Origin: Paraburkholderia agricolaris
Lineage (GTDB): Bacteria > Pseudomonadota > Gammaproteobacteria > Burkholderiales > Burkholderiaceae
Length of the DNA stretch: 64,000 bases
Assembly: GCF_009455635.1 (NCBI RefSeq)
Contig: NZ_QPER01000001.1
Coordinates: forward strand, 1,674,001 to 1,738,000
Direction: 5' to 3'
Part shown: positions 9,860 through 21,385 of the stretch, in pieces
How positions within the stretch are numbered: the stretch's first letter is position 1
How the letters are laid out: each line of letters begins with the position of its first letter
Position numbers and translations under genes: made by a program
The notes under the pieces: model-generated
Told to the model about the DNA's origin: nothing
The model's input: the letters and a program-made list of their open reading frames with translations, nothing else
The model's database searches: none

Positions 9860-12800
9860 ATGCTGACAAAAAGCATCAACAACCAACCACTGGCTAAGGT
9901 GTTGCGCACCCAGCTCGAAAGTACCGTCAAAATGGCCCGCGACGTGGCCGAGAAAGGCGCCCGCGCCGCGCTGGCCCAGATTGCAGTGGCCGAGGCGAAG
10001 GCACCTGACTACCTGACCGACGAGTTCAAAGCGCTGCGTCGCCGCCTGCGAGCCCACGGCCGTGCTCTGGGTGACGTGAAGGCCAGTGACGACGCCCAGG
10101 GTATTCAACACCTGGTGTGGGAAGTGGCCTACGAGCACTGGCATCGCATGCTCTTTGCCCGCTTCTTGGCCGAGAACGGCCTGCTGTTGTGGGAGCCGGG
10201 GGCCGCCGTGTCACTGGACGACTGCGAAGCGCTGGTGCAGGAAACCGACCTGGCGATGAATCTGGGGGCCAAGACTAAGTGGGAGCTTGCCGGTAAGCTC
10301 GCCGCCCGTATGCTCCCGCAAGTTTTCAAGCCGCAAAGCCCGGTGTTCGAACTCGCGTTCGCACCCGAACACCAGCGCGAGCTGGAGCGCCTGCTGGGAG
10401 CACTGCCCGCTGAGGTCTTCAAGGCGAGCGACAGCTTGGGCTGGGTCTACCAGTTCTGGCAAGCCAAAAGAAAAGATGAGGTCAACGCCTCTGAAGTTAA
10501 GATAGGTGCCGACGAGCTGCCCGCTGTCACCCAGCTCTTCACGGAGCCCTATATGGTGGACTTCCTGCTCCATAACTCCTTGGGCGCCTGGTGGATGACG
10601 CGACACCCAGCCAAGACCTGCCCGGTGCCGTTGACCTACCTTCGCACGCTGGAGGATGGCACGCCCGCCGCCGGCAAGTTCGACTGCTGGCCCGACTGCC
10701 TAGCGGACTTCAAGCTGCTCGACCCTTGCTGCGGCTCTGGCCACTTCTTGGTAGCAGCATTCCTGATGCTGGCGCCCATGCGCATGGAGGCCGAGGGGCT
10801 GAGCGCCAAGGATGCGGTGGACGCCGTACTGGCAGACAATCTCCACGGCCTAGAGCTGGATGCACGCTGTGTGGAAATCGCTGTGTTCGCTCTCGCGCTG
10901 GCTGCTTGGCGCTTCCCGGACGAAAACGGTGACCCGCTGGGTGCGCGAGCCGACATGCCCACACCCAACATTGCCTGCTGTGGGCTGAGGGTAGCGGCCA
11001 GTTCCAAGGACTGGGAAGCGTTGGTGCCCGATGGAACGCCTAACTTCGAGTTGCTGCGCCAGGAGTTGCAGCTGTTACACGCCAGCTTTGCCCAAGCGCC
11101 GCTGCTGGGCAGCCTGCTGGACCCGACGCGTAACCTGAAGAATGACCTAGCGACGCCCGGCGTCGACACACTCCAGGGTTTGCTACGACGCGCGCTGGCC
11201 ACCGAGACCGCCGCCACGCTCTGGAACGCAGGGAGCGAGCTGAACGACGATACCTGGGACCTAGCTCTGACGGCGCAGGGGCTACTGGAGGCTGCGCGGC
11301 TCTTGGACGCTCGGTACCACCTAGTTATCACAAATGTGCCCTACTTGGCGCGGGGCAAGCAAGACGACAACCTGAAACACTACTGCGAAACCTATTACGC
11401 CGAGGCCAAGAACGACTTGGCCAATGTGTTCTTGGAGCGTTGCCTGGAGCTCAGCCAAGAACAGGGGCACGGTGTGGTGCAAATAGTCATGCCGCAGAAC
11501 TGGCTGTTTTTGACCAGTTATAAGAAGCAGCGGGAACAAAAGCTACGGGCCACGACGTGGCGTCTCGCAGTCTTGCTGGGAGCAAAGGGCTTTCAGACAC
11601 CGATGTGGGACTTCAATGTACAGCTGCTGACGCTTAGCTCAGATTCTCCACCCGGAGGACATAACTTATATGGCCTTGACGTTTCTGGATTGGGAGGTGC
11701 CGACCAAAAGGCAACCGGGCTAACCACCTCCCCGATACTGCAGGTGACCCAGCGGACCATTCTTCAGAATCCCGATTACAGAATCGTATTCGGAGATGTG
11801 TCGGGTGATTTGCTCAATGGCTATGCAGTGGCATCGCAGGGATTGCCGACAAGCGATTCAGCTATGTTCGTCAGGAACTGGTGGGAGATTCGGGAGAGAG
11901 GAACGGCGTGGGAATTTCATCAGAGCACTGTTTCAGACACTACACCGATTGGTGGATGCGAATATGTGGTGCTCTATGAGCAAGGCAATGGTCAAATGCG
12001 AGCCCTTGCTGCCGCGCAAGAACGAGACCGAGGACGCGACAGGCAAGGCGCAAATGCCTGGGGGCGACATGGGGTTGCGGTCAGTTTGATGAGTCGATTG
12101 CCAGCCTCGCTCTATTTCGGCTCGAAGTTCGACAACAACGTGAGCGCGGTCGTCCCTAAGGACCCGAGAAATGTCGCAGCGATTTGGGCATTTTGTTCAT
12201 CCAAAGAGTTCCACGACGCCGTTCGAATGATTGATAAGAAGCTGAATGTCACCAATGCCACGCTTGGGCGAGTTCCATTCGAACTTGGTTATTGGGCCCA
12301 AGTTGCCGCCGAAAGGTTTCCGAAGGGGTTGCCAAAACCTCAAACAAATGACCCAACTCAGTGGTTTTTCCATGGCCACCCGCAGCCCTCGACAGACCCT
12401 TTGCAGGTGGCCGTTGCCCGACTACTGGGTTACCGGTGGCCGGCAGAGACCGACAGTAAGATGGAGCTTTCGGACGAAGCTCGCGCTTGGATTGCCGGTT
12501 GCGAGACATTCGCCGACTTGGTGGACGACGACGGCATTGTTTGCCTGCCGCCGGTGCGCGGCGAAAAGCCAGCCCACGAACGGTTGCTTAACCTGCTGAT
12601 TGCCGCTTGGGATACCGTCACCCCCGGCAGTTGGAAGCCAAGCATCTTGGACAAGCTGCTTGGCGACGCTGACTGTGCTGGCAAGGGGCTGGATGTTTGG
12701 CTGCGCGACAAGTTCTTCGAACAGCACGCCAAGCGCTTCTACCACCGCCCCTTCATCTGGCATGTATGGGACGGTATGAAGGACGGCTTTGCCGCGCTGG

Positions 12801-13255
12801 TGAACTATCATCAGCTCGACGCAAAGAACCTAGAGCGCCTCATCCACACCTACTTGGGCGATTGGATTCGTCAGCAGGAGATTGGCGTGCGCGACGGCGT
12901 TGATGGCGCCCCCGCGCGCTTGGCGGCCGCCCAGAACCTGAAGCGGCGGCTGGAGTTCATCTTGGAAGGCGAGGCTCCCTATGACGTCTTCGTACGCTGG
13001 AAGCCGCTAGCCGACCAACCAATCGGCTGGTACCCAGACCTCAATGACGGCGTGCGCCTGAACATCCGGCCGTTCATTGCCGCCGAGGTCCTGCGCCACA
13101 ACAAGAAGCCCAGGCTCAATATCGCTTGGGACAAGGACCGCGGCAAGGACGTGGACAGCGCACCGTGGTTCAAGACGTTTCAGGGAGAGCGCATCAATGA
13201 CCACCATTTGACGGTCGCAGAGAAGCGCGAAGCGCAAGCTAAGACCAGGGGCTGA
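9860..13255 (+). CDS. pglX: BREX adenine-specific DNA methyltransferase PglX (BrxX)
   Basis: This 1131-residue protein has an N6-adenine methyltransferase core. The S-adenosylmethionine-binding motif (DPCCGSGHFLVAAF) is near residue 290 and the catalytic motif IV region (VITNVPYLARGKQ) near 490. PglX methylates one adenine in a non-palindromic site on host DNA; unmethylated phage DNA is then blocked by the system. The catalytic tetrapeptide reads NVPY rather than the usual NPPY, while the rest of the core looks intact. The gene is followed two bases later by pglZ. No strong ribosome site is visible at the ATG, so some coupling to brxC is possible despite the 70-bp gap. Confidence 0.95.
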   Translation: MLTKSINNQPLAKVLRTQLESTVKMARDVAEKGARAALAQIAVAEAKAPDYLTDEFKALRRRLRAHGRALGDVKASDDAQGIQHLVWEVAYEHWHRMLFARFLAENGLLLWEPGAAVSLDDCEALVQETDLAMNLGAKTKWELAGKLAARMLPQVFKPQSPVFELAFAPEHQRELERLLGALPAEVFKASDSLGWVYQFWQAKRKDEVNASEVKIGADELPAVTQLFTEPYMVDFLLHNSLGAWWMTRHPAKTCPVPLTYLRTLEDGTPAAGKFDCWPDCLADFKLLDPCCGSGHFLVAAFLMLAPMRMEAEGLSAKDAVDAVLADNLHGLELDARCVEIAVFALALAAWRFPDENGDPLGARADMPTPNIACCGLRVAASSKDWEALVPDGTPNFELLRQELQLLHASFAQAPLLGSLLDPTRNLKNDLATPGVDTLQGLLRRALATETAATLWNAGSELNDDTWDLALTAQGLLEAARLLDARYHLVITNVPYLARGKQDDNLKHYCETYYAEAKNDLANVFLERCLELSQEQGHGVVQIVMPQNWLFLTSYKKQREQKLRATTWRLAVLLGAKGFQTPMWDFNVQLLTLSSDSPPGGHNLYGLDVSGLGGADQKATGLTTSPILQVTQRTILQNPDYRIVFGDVSGDLLNGYAVASQGLPTSDSAMFVRNWWEIRERGTAWEFHQSTVSDTTPIGGCEYVVLYEQGNGQMRALAAAQERDRGRDRQGANAWGRHGVAVSLMSRLPASLYFGSKFDNNVSAVVPKDPRNVAAIWAFCSSKEFHDAVRMIDKKLNVTNATLGRVPFELGYWAQVAAERFPKGLPKPQTNDPTQWFFHGHPQPSTDPLQVAVARLLGYRWPAETDSKMELSDEARAWIAGCETFADLVDDDGIVCLPPVRGEKPAHERLLNLLIAAWDTVTPGSWKPSILDKLLGDADCAGKGLDVWLRDKFFEQHAKRFYHRPFIWHVWDGMKDGFAALVNYHQLDAKNLERLIHTYLGDWIRQQEIGVRDGVDGAPARLAAAQNLKRRLEFILEGEAPYDVFVRWKPLADQPIGWYPDLNDGVRLNIRPFIAAEVLRHNKKPRLNIAWDKDRGKDVDSAPWFKTFQGERINDHHLTVAEKREAQAKTRG

Positions 13256-13257
13256 CC

Positions 13258-15585
13258 ATGAGCGACACCGTTCTGAGCTGCTTGACCGACGCGCTAGGCA
13301 AAGCGGCGGCCGGCAACAGTCATGCTGCAGTCCCTCCAGTGGTCGTCCTGTGGACGGACAAGGAAAGGCAATGGGAATCGGTCCTGGAGCGTGCAAAAGT
13401 GGTGATGCCACAATTGCTAACACTGGGCGTTTACCAACCCGAGCGGCGCTGCGGACCCGCCATATGGCTGAAATGCGCTGTTGCCCGTACGCTGGGTGAT
13501 TTGCCGACTGACGCGGTGCCGGTACTCTATCTGCCGGGCGTCAGCCGTGCCGACCTGCGTGCCATCGAAAGCTGCTCGCGCGATTTGCAACCCTTGGCCG
13601 AACTGCAATACCGTGGAGTGTTCTGGACCCAGGCCAACGCAAAGGACTGGACTCTGAGCGCCTTTCTGGTATCGAGAACCGGTGGTCTTGGTTTGGACGT
13701 GGCGCAGGACAAGGCCACGCAAGAAGCCTTGGGTCAGGCGCTGGAGGCTGGCGTGCTGCTTGAGCGCAGCGTAGAAGAGTTCAGAGGCCGGCAAATCAAC
13801 GCCGAGTGGCTGCATAGCTTACTCGCGCCCAATCCCACGCGCGACTTGCTGGTTTGGCTGAACGACCCCGAAAGCGCCCAGAGTCAGTGGCAAGGTGTTC
13901 GATGGGATGTGTTTGCCAAGCGGTGCAAGACGGACTTTGGCGTCGACCCCATCTCCGATGGAACGCTTGTGGCGGCAGAGTTGCTTGCAAAAGCCCGAGG
14001 TAAATGGGCAGCGGTCGCCGAACTCTACAAGGACTCCTACACCAGTTTTCCGAAGGTGTACGAGTTGCTTGCTGCGGTTCAGCCGCCACATATGGGGTTG
14101 TTCCCCGACCTCGACCAACTGGCCGGTTATCCGCAGGCTAATGAGCAAAGTGAATCTGCGCTGCGAAATGCCTTGTTAGCCTGCGCCGCCATGGACGCAC
14201 AACAGGCACGCACGGCCATTTTGGCTGCGGAGACGGAGCACGGCATACGGCGTAGCTGGTTGTGGAACCGCATGGGCCGCTCTCCACTGGCGGCGGCGCT
14301 AGCGCATCTGTGCAAAGCCGCCGAGCAGGGCGCGACTATTCCTATCGGCCAGACGCCGGCCGAGTTGGCAACCAGCTATCAGCAGTCGGGTTGGCAGGTG
14401 GACGGGGCCGCGTTGCACGCTCTGGGCTCTGTGCATTTGAAGGCCGACGTGGACGCCGTCTCGGCGGCCCTTCGCGCGGTCTACCTGCCTTGGGTCGAGG
14501 AAGCAGCCAGGCGGCTGCAAGAAACCATCAAGGTCGCTGGCGGGTTTGCGCCATTGTCTGCGAACTCGGTCGGGGAGCATAGCGCCGGCACTTGCACGGT
14601 GTTCGTCGATGGCTTGCGCTACGATGTAGCGGTTCACCTACGTCAGCGCCTGTCGGGGTTGGGCGAGACGACCCTTTCAGCCCAGTGGACCAGCCTCCCG
14701 TCGGTGACGGCGTCCGGCAAGGCGTGGTGTTCGCCCATTGCAGACAAAGTGTCTGGCACTGTTGACGATGTGGAGTTCGAGCCCCGCGTGGCCGCAGACG
14801 GTAAACCACTGTCGGGCCACAATTTCCGAAAGCTGCTGGCCGAGCACGGGGTGCAGCCATTGGGTAAGCATGAGACAGGAAACCCGCAGGGCCGCGCCTG
14901 GACCGAGGCGGGTGACCTGGACCACTACGGACACGAGCACGGCGTGCGTTTGGCGCGTGACTTGGAGACTCAGCTGGACCAAGTGGTGGAGCGTGTCGGC
15001 GAGCTGTGCCAGGCCGGCTGGAAGCGCGTGCGCATCGTGACCGACCACGGTTGGCTGCTGTTGCCCGGCGGCTTGCCCAAGACTGAACTGCCGAAGCACG
15101 AGGCGGAGACCCGGTGGGGCCGCTGTGCGGTACTGAAGGACACCTCGCATGGCACCCCGCTGACGTTCGGCTGGGATTGGTGCAAGGACGTGCAAGTGGC
15201 CTATGCTCCCGGGGTAACGTCTTTCAAAGCGGGTGAGGAATACGCCCATGGTGGCATCAGCTTGCAGGAGTGCCTTGTACCCGTACTAGAGCTAGAGGCA
15301 ACGGGCTCAGCGGCAACGGAATTGGCGGTCACCATCAAGGCGGTCACCTGGAAACGCCTGCGATGCGTTGTCGAAGTGGATAGCGCTTCTCTGGGTTTGA
15401 ATGTCGATATTCGCACCAAGCCTGCGCTGGCATCCACCTCGTTGATAGCAAGCACAAAGCCCATCGACGGCGGTAAGGCGAGCCTAGCCGTCGACGATGA
15501 ACACATGGGTTCTGCTGCCGTGGTGGTGGTCCTGAGTCCAGCTGGCGATGTGTTGCAGAAACAGGCGACCACGGTAGGGGGGTGA
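13258..15585 (+). CDS. pglZ: BREX alkaline-phosphatase-fold protein PglZ
   Basis: This 775-residue protein starts two bases after the pglX stop, implying tight coupling. The alkaline-phosphatase-superfamily PglZ domain is visible from FVDGLRYDVAVHL (about residue 448) to VTDHGWLLLPGGLP (about 595), with the Asp/His pair expected to bind metal. PglZ is the family-defining BREX protein and interacts with PglX; members show nuclease or phosphodiesterase activity in some systems. The C-terminal 120 residues are beta-rich, as in other type 1 PglZ proteins. A 102-bp gap separates it from brxL. Confidence 0.95.
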   Translation: MSDTVLSCLTDALGKAAAGNSHAAVPPVVVLWTDKERQWESVLERAKVVMPQLLTLGVYQPERRCGPAIWLKCAVARTLGDLPTDAVPVLYLPGVSRADLRAIESCSRDLQPLAELQYRGVFWTQANAKDWTLSAFLVSRTGGLGLDVAQDKATQEALGQALEAGVLLERSVEEFRGRQINAEWLHSLLAPNPTRDLLVWLNDPESAQSQWQGVRWDVFAKRCKTDFGVDPISDGTLVAAELLAKARGKWAAVAELYKDSYTSFPKVYELLAAVQPPHMGLFPDLDQLAGYPQANEQSESALRNALLACAAMDAQQARTAILAAETEHGIRRSWLWNRMGRSPLAAALAHLCKAAEQGATIPIGQTPAELATSYQQSGWQVDGAALHALGSVHLKADVDAVSAALRAVYLPWVEEAARRLQETIKVAGGFAPLSANSVGEHSAGTCTVFVDGLRYDVAVHLRQRLSGLGETTLSAQWTSLPSVTASGKAWCSPIADKVSGTVDDVEFEPRVAADGKPLSGHNFRKLLAEHGVQPLGKHETGNPQGRAWTEAGDLDHYGHEHGVRLARDLETQLDQVVERVGELCQAGWKRVRIVTDHGWLLLPGGLPKTELPKHEAETRWGRCAVLKDTSHGTPLTFGWDWCKDVQVAYAPGVTSFKAGEEYAHGGISLQECLVPVLELEATGSAATELAVTIKAVTWKRLRCVVEVDSASLGLNVDIRTKPALASTSLIASTKPIDGGKASLAVDDEHMGSAAVVVVLSPAGDVLQKQATTVGG

Positions 15586-15687
15586 CGGAATGCGTTGTGA
15601 CTTGCGTTGGCGCATTCCCACGACTCGAAAGCAAAACACAAGGCAGGATTCTGGTTAAGGCCAGCGCACAAAAGATAGGTAGACAAG

Positions 15688-17733
15688 ATGCAACTCGATG
15701 AATTGGACAGAAAAGCTACGACAGCCTTCGAGGGCTATGTCGTTCGAAAGGACCTGGTGCGCACGTTCAGTCGCCAGTTCCCGGTGCCGACTTATGTCGT
15801 GGAGTTTTTGCTTGGCCGCTATTGTGCGACAACGGATGAGGCCGAAATCCAAGAGGGCCTCGATATCGTCCAGCGTCAGCTTGCTTCTCGCACTGTCAAG
15901 GCGGGCGAGGAGGAACTGTTCAAGGCCCGTGCTCGTGAGTCGGGCTCCGTCAAAATCATCGACATCATAACGGCTCGTCTGGACGCCAAGACTGACTCCT
16001 ACGTTGCAAGTCTGCCGAGCCTGAGGCTGAACGATGTTCGGTTGACACCAGAGATGGTCAAGGACAACGAGCGGATGCTGACAGGCGGCTTCTACGCAGA
16101 GGTGACACTCGGGTACGACGCGTCCATCGCCCAGGAAAAGGGCGGTAGACCGTTCGGTGTCGATTCATTGCGGGCAATACAGTTGTCCAAGCGCGAGGTG
16201 CTGGACGTGCTGGCCAAAGGGCGTGAGAGTTTCTCGACTGCCGAGTGGCGGGACCTGCTGCTTCGCAGTGTTGGATTTGAGCCGGAGACCCTACCAGCGC
16301 GCGCGAAAGATTCGCTGCTCTTGCGCATGGTGCCGTTCGTAGAGCGTAATTACAATCTAGTGGAACTGGGTCCGCGCGGCACGGGTAAGTCGCACCTATT
16401 CCAGCAAGTCTCGCCCTATGCACACCTGATTTCTGGTGGCAAGGCGACAGTTGCGCGCATGTTCGTCAACAACGCGAACGGACAGCGCGGCTTGGTCTGC
16501 CAGTACGACGTAGTTTGCTTCGACGAGGTGTCTGGCGTGTCCTTTGACCAGAAGGATGGCGTAAACATCATGAAGGGCTACATGGAGAGCGGCGAGTTCT
16601 CGCGAGGCAAGGAGAGCATCCGCGCTGATGGCTCCATCGTCCTCGTGGGCAACTTCGATGTGGACGTCGAGCATCAGCAGCGTGTTGGTCATCTGTTCGG
16701 GCCACTGCCGCCAGAGATGCGCAACGACACCGCCTTCATGGACAGAATTCACGCGTTCTTGCCGGGCTGGGACGTTCCCAAGCTGAATCCGACGTTGTTC
16801 ACCGAGCACTTCGGGCTGGTGAGCGACTTCTTGTCAGAGTGCTTTACGCGGCTGCGAGCCGAAAGCCGTATTTCCGCTTTGCAGGGGCGCGTGTTCTGGG
16901 GCGGCGCACTGTCGGGCCGCGACCTGAACGGTGTCAACAAGACCGTGAGCGGTCTGCTGAAGCTGCTCTATCCAGACACCGCTACGCCTGTCAGCGACGA
17001 AGACCTGGAATGGGCAGTGCGTCTTGCGCTCGAAGTGCGGCGCAGGGTGAAGGAGCAGCAAAAACGCATCGGCGCCGCAGAATTTCGCAACACGCATTTC
17101 AGCTATACCCTCGGAACTGAAGGCGTAGAAAAGTTCGTTTCAACGCCCGAGTTGCGGAGTCAGGGCGGTATCGGAGATGAGCCGTTAGAAAGCGGCCAGG
17201 TCTGGACCCTAAGTCCAGGTGGCGAAGACGAGCATCCGGGGTTGTTTCGCCTGGAGGTTTCGGAGGGGCCTGGCAGCGGAGTGCGCGTGCTGAACAACCC
17301 TGTGCCACCCGCGTTTCGCGAATCGATTCGCTGCGCCGAACAGAATCTGTATTCACGCTCCGGCCAACTAGTCGGCGACCGCGACCCGCGGTCTCACGAA
17401 TTTTCCGTGCAGCTTCGAGCGTTTGATGCCGCGAAATCTGGTGCGAAGACGGGTGTCGCATCAGTTATTGCACTGGCGGGCGCGCTGCTGAGAAAGTCGG
17501 TCCGTGGAGGGCTGATTGTTGTCGGCGAAGTGACGCTGGGGGGCACAATCGAACCTGTCCACAACGCCGTCACGCTCGCAGAAATAGCGGTGGAGAAGGG
17601 GGCGCAATCTTTGTTGTTACCAGTGGCGTGCCGTCGTCAGCTGTTCGAGCTGTCGGACGACATGGCGACGAAGCTGGATATTGAGTTTTACCAAGATGTT
17701 CGGGATGCCCTATTGAAGGCGCTTACCGAGTAG
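15688..17733 (+). CDS. brxL: BREX Lon-like AAA+ protein BrxL
   Basis: This 681-residue protein has an AAA+ module with Walker A (LGPRGTGKSHLFQQ) near residue 228 and Walker B (VVCFDEVSG) near 275. Its C-terminal domain (about 570-681) aligns by eye with the Lon protease domain (GLIVVGEVTLGGTIEPV). The position of the Lon catalytic Ser (in GPSAG) reads Lys (GAKTG) and that of the catalytic Lys also differs, so proteolysis is unlikely. BrxL is the terminal core gene of type 1 BREX, required for restriction but not for methylation, and related to DNA-loading AAA+ rings. Confidence 0.94.
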   Translation: MQLDELDRKATTAFEGYVVRKDLVRTFSRQFPVPTYVVEFLLGRYCATTDEAEIQEGLDIVQRQLASRTVKAGEEELFKARARESGSVKIIDIITARLDAKTDSYVASLPSLRLNDVRLTPEMVKDNERMLTGGFYAEVTLGYDASIAQEKGGRPFGVDSLRAIQLSKREVLDVLAKGRESFSTAEWRDLLLRSVGFEPETLPARAKDSLLLRMVPFVERNYNLVELGPRGTGKSHLFQQVSPYAHLISGGKATVARMFVNNANGQRGLVCQYDVVCFDEVSGVSFDQKDGVNIMKGYMESGEFSRGKESIRADGSIVLVGNFDVDVEHQQRVGHLFGPLPPEMRNDTAFMDRIHAFLPGWDVPKLNPTLFTEHFGLVSDFLSECFTRLRAESRISALQGRVFWGGALSGRDLNGVNKTVSGLLKLLYPDTATPVSDEDLEWAVRLALEVRRRVKEQQKRIGAAEFRNTHFSYTLGTEGVEKFVSTPELRSQGGIGDEPLESGQVWTLSPGGEDEHPGLFRLEVSEGPGSGVRVLNNPVPPAFRESIRCAEQNLYSRSGQLVGDRDPRSHEFSVQLRAFDAAKSGAKTGVASVIALAGALLRKSVRGGLIVVGEVTLGGTIEPVHNAVTLAEIAVEKGAQSLLLPVACRRQLFELSDDMATKLDIEFYQDVRDALLKALTE

Positions 17734-17819
17734 CGAACGCGAAGTAGTAAAAAACGGCACTCTACATGGTAACCGTCAGTAAAGCACTGGCGACCTGAGT
17801 TTTCGCGAGGGGGGCGGAA

Positions 17820-18668
17820 ATGCATAACAGATTCCATCCGGGTGTCGTCGTATCTCTAGCGCAGTTCGAGGTGTGTGAGTCTGTCAGTGCAGTAGATATC
17901 TTCTTCCTGCATGACGGTCGAAATGCATGGCATTCGACGTGGGTTCAGCGATATACGTCCGATGCCTTTTGGGCTTCGTTTCGGGACGCGGCTCAGAGAG
18001 CGTCTGCGAAGAGAGTCCAAGGTTCGAAATTTTTCATTCATCATGTTCCTGCTGTTTTGTTTCGCGCCCGCACAGCTGAGCTACTTGCAGTGGACATTAA
18101 CACTGACGCCCCCTTTTCTTATCTTGAGGGGCAAGGCACGCGGCCGAAGCGCAATTACAGTATCGCCGTGGGTGGGGATGCAGTATCTCTGGCACTGGGC
18201 ATGACGTTACATGCAATCGCAAATCACCTCAATCACTTGGACAAGACCGACGCTCGAAATGGTCCGGCTCGTGGACAAGTTATCTTGGAGTTTGGAAAGC
18301 GAAGCGAGGGAGAATTTAAACCACTCGAGCAGTCGAAGTTCCTGAGTTACGTCTCGGTGCCGGTGGCCGGGTTCTCATCGCTAGGATGGTCTCATCAGAC
18401 TAGTACGATTGACGGGGCCGGAGTATTGAGGCTGATTGCCGAAATTTCATCGACACCTCCTCGAAGTATCTATCCCCGCGAATATGCTCTTTTGTTTGAT
18501 TGCTATCGGAAAATGGCTGAGGGCAAGGATGCAGAAGGGCAATGCCGAAAACTTCTTGTCTCACGGGCGTACAGCAAAATTGGCTCGTCCGAAAGGACCG
18601 TCGCAAAATTGCTGGTAAAAAAATTTCTTGCCACGGACAACCCGAGCGCGTTGCCGACCTTGCGGTAG
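17820..18668 (+). CDS. Unknown 282-residue protein downstream of brxL
   Basis: I do not recognise this protein. It is read from ATG 17820, preceded by GAGGGGGGCGG, a good ribosome site. It has no signal peptide or membrane segment. The sequence looks globular with alternating strands and helices; a conserved-looking core runs over YSIAVGGDAVSLALGMTLHAIANHLNHLD and a basic C-terminus ends in KLLVKKFLATDN. It follows brxL on the same strand after 86 bp, so it may be a BREX accessory gene or a separate defence gene. Its GC content is somewhat lower than that of the BREX genes. Confidence 0.6.
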   Translation: MHNRFHPGVVVSLAQFEVCESVSAVDIFFLHDGRNAWHSTWVQRYTSDAFWASFRDAAQRASAKRVQGSKFFIHHVPAVLFRARTAELLAVDINTDAPFSYLEGQGTRPKRNYSIAVGGDAVSLALGMTLHAIANHLNHLDKTDARNGPARGQVILEFGKRSEGEFKPLEQSKFLSYVSVPVAGFSSLGWSHQTSTIDGAGVLRLIAEISSTPPRSIYPREYALLFDCYRKMAEGKDAEGQCRKLLVSRAYSKIGSSERTVAKLLVKKFLATDNPSALPTLR

Positions 18669-18908
18669 CTGTCCGCGGCGAACTGCGAAACCATCCAAAC
18701 GCTAGCCCGGCGCGCCGCTGGCTGGCCGCTTTTGCTGCGACGACGGCTTGCCTTTGTGCGCCCACGCGTCTCGGGTATTGTTGGCATCGACTCGATTTCG
18801 CCTCGGTATTGCCTCGCGGTGCCGGGGAAGGCGCATTTCGAACTGTCGCTCGCGGCGACTGCCGCGGGACTGCCCAAGCGCCAAAGCCGAAATGTCTCAC
18901 CGATATCG

Positions 18909-19030
18909 CTACAGGCAAAACACCCCGGCTACCAACCGCGGCCACGCCTTCCGCAACCTTGTCGGAACTATGTATGGAGCCCCCGGCAGCTCGCCGTCGT
19001 TCATCTCTTGCGCCGTTTGCTCCGACTGAT
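18909..19030 (-). pseudogene. 3' part of the gene split by the IS21-family element
   Basis: Read on the minus strand from the IS edge, this stretch continues the frame of the gene fragment at 20981-21281 and ends at the TAG complementary to 18909-18911. Joining the two parts after removing the IS and one ACTGAT copy gives 417 bases in one frame, or 138 codons plus stop. The C-terminal piece reads SEQTAQEMNDGELPGAPYIV and on to FCL. The product is not recognised; see the 5' part. Confidence 0.65.
19025..19030. repeat. Left target-site duplication of the IS (ACTGAT)
   Basis: The six bases ACTGAT just left of the element are repeated exactly at 20981-20986 on its right side. IS21-family elements usually duplicate 4 to 8 bp, so this fits and defines the element borders. 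Confidence 0.85.
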
Positions 19031-19104
19031 TGTCAACGCCGACTGAAACCTGACCCACATTTGGAGGTTTCGCCGAAGTAAATCTGACCCACCCGGGTCC
19101 TGTA

Positions 19105-20909
<1,805 letters not shown>

Positions 20910-20980
20910 AATCCGCCATCGTCTCCCAGGTGGGTCAGGTTTACTTCGGCGCCAGGGTCATTTTTACATCGGCGCTAACA

Positions 20981-20986
20981 ACTGAT
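20981..20986. repeat. Right target-site duplication of the IS (ACTGAT)
   Basis: This is the exact copy of the hexamer at 19025-19030 and marks the right border of the insertion. Confidence 0.85.
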
Positions 20987-21281
20987 GCCAAAGGTCACGC
21001 TCTAGTTGCACCCGTTCGTAAAGTATCGACCATCTCCCGTGCAACAGCTCTGGGGAGCAATTCGCGACGTCTGCGAACAAATCCGCGGCCTGGACGGACC
21101 ATGGCGCCGCACCTTCTGGATGGTCGTCGGCAATAAGGTTCGCGACTGCACGGTCCAGCCAATCGCGCAGGCTTGGCCCGCATTTCTGTGCCGACACGAT
21201 TGCTGCCGCCATGACTGCTGGTGACATATGCAAAACCGTTCGAATGCCGGGAGAGTTGGTGTCAAGGCAGGCTGTTTCCAT
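20981..21281 (-). pseudogene. 5' part of a small gene split by the IS; ribbon-helix-helix-like N-terminus
   Basis: Reading minus from the ATG at 21281, about 100 codons run into the IS; the frame then picks up four IS-derived codons (LLAPM) and stops. An in-frame upstream start at 21362 is also possible. The N-terminal stretch IRTVLHMSPAVMAAAIVSAQ followed by a second helix (LRDWLDRAVANLI) looks like a ribbon-helix-helix DNA-binding protein, as in antitoxins or small regulators. Joined to 18909-19024 it makes one continuous 138-codon frame. It diverges from the KfrA-like gene at 21386. The function is inferred only from shape. Confidence 0.65.
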
Positions 21282-21385
21282 ATTCCGAATGACCTCCGTC
21301 GTTGTGTGACGGTCGCAGGATGGCGCAGCGGCGGAGGATTCGCACGCAGTTTCTGTTACCAAATTCCGACGGGTGACTACTCGAG

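Noticed and set aside
18503..18908. Open frames between the unknown gene and the IS
   Set aside because: They overlap the 282-residue gene antisense or lack ribosome sites; composition is not coding-like.
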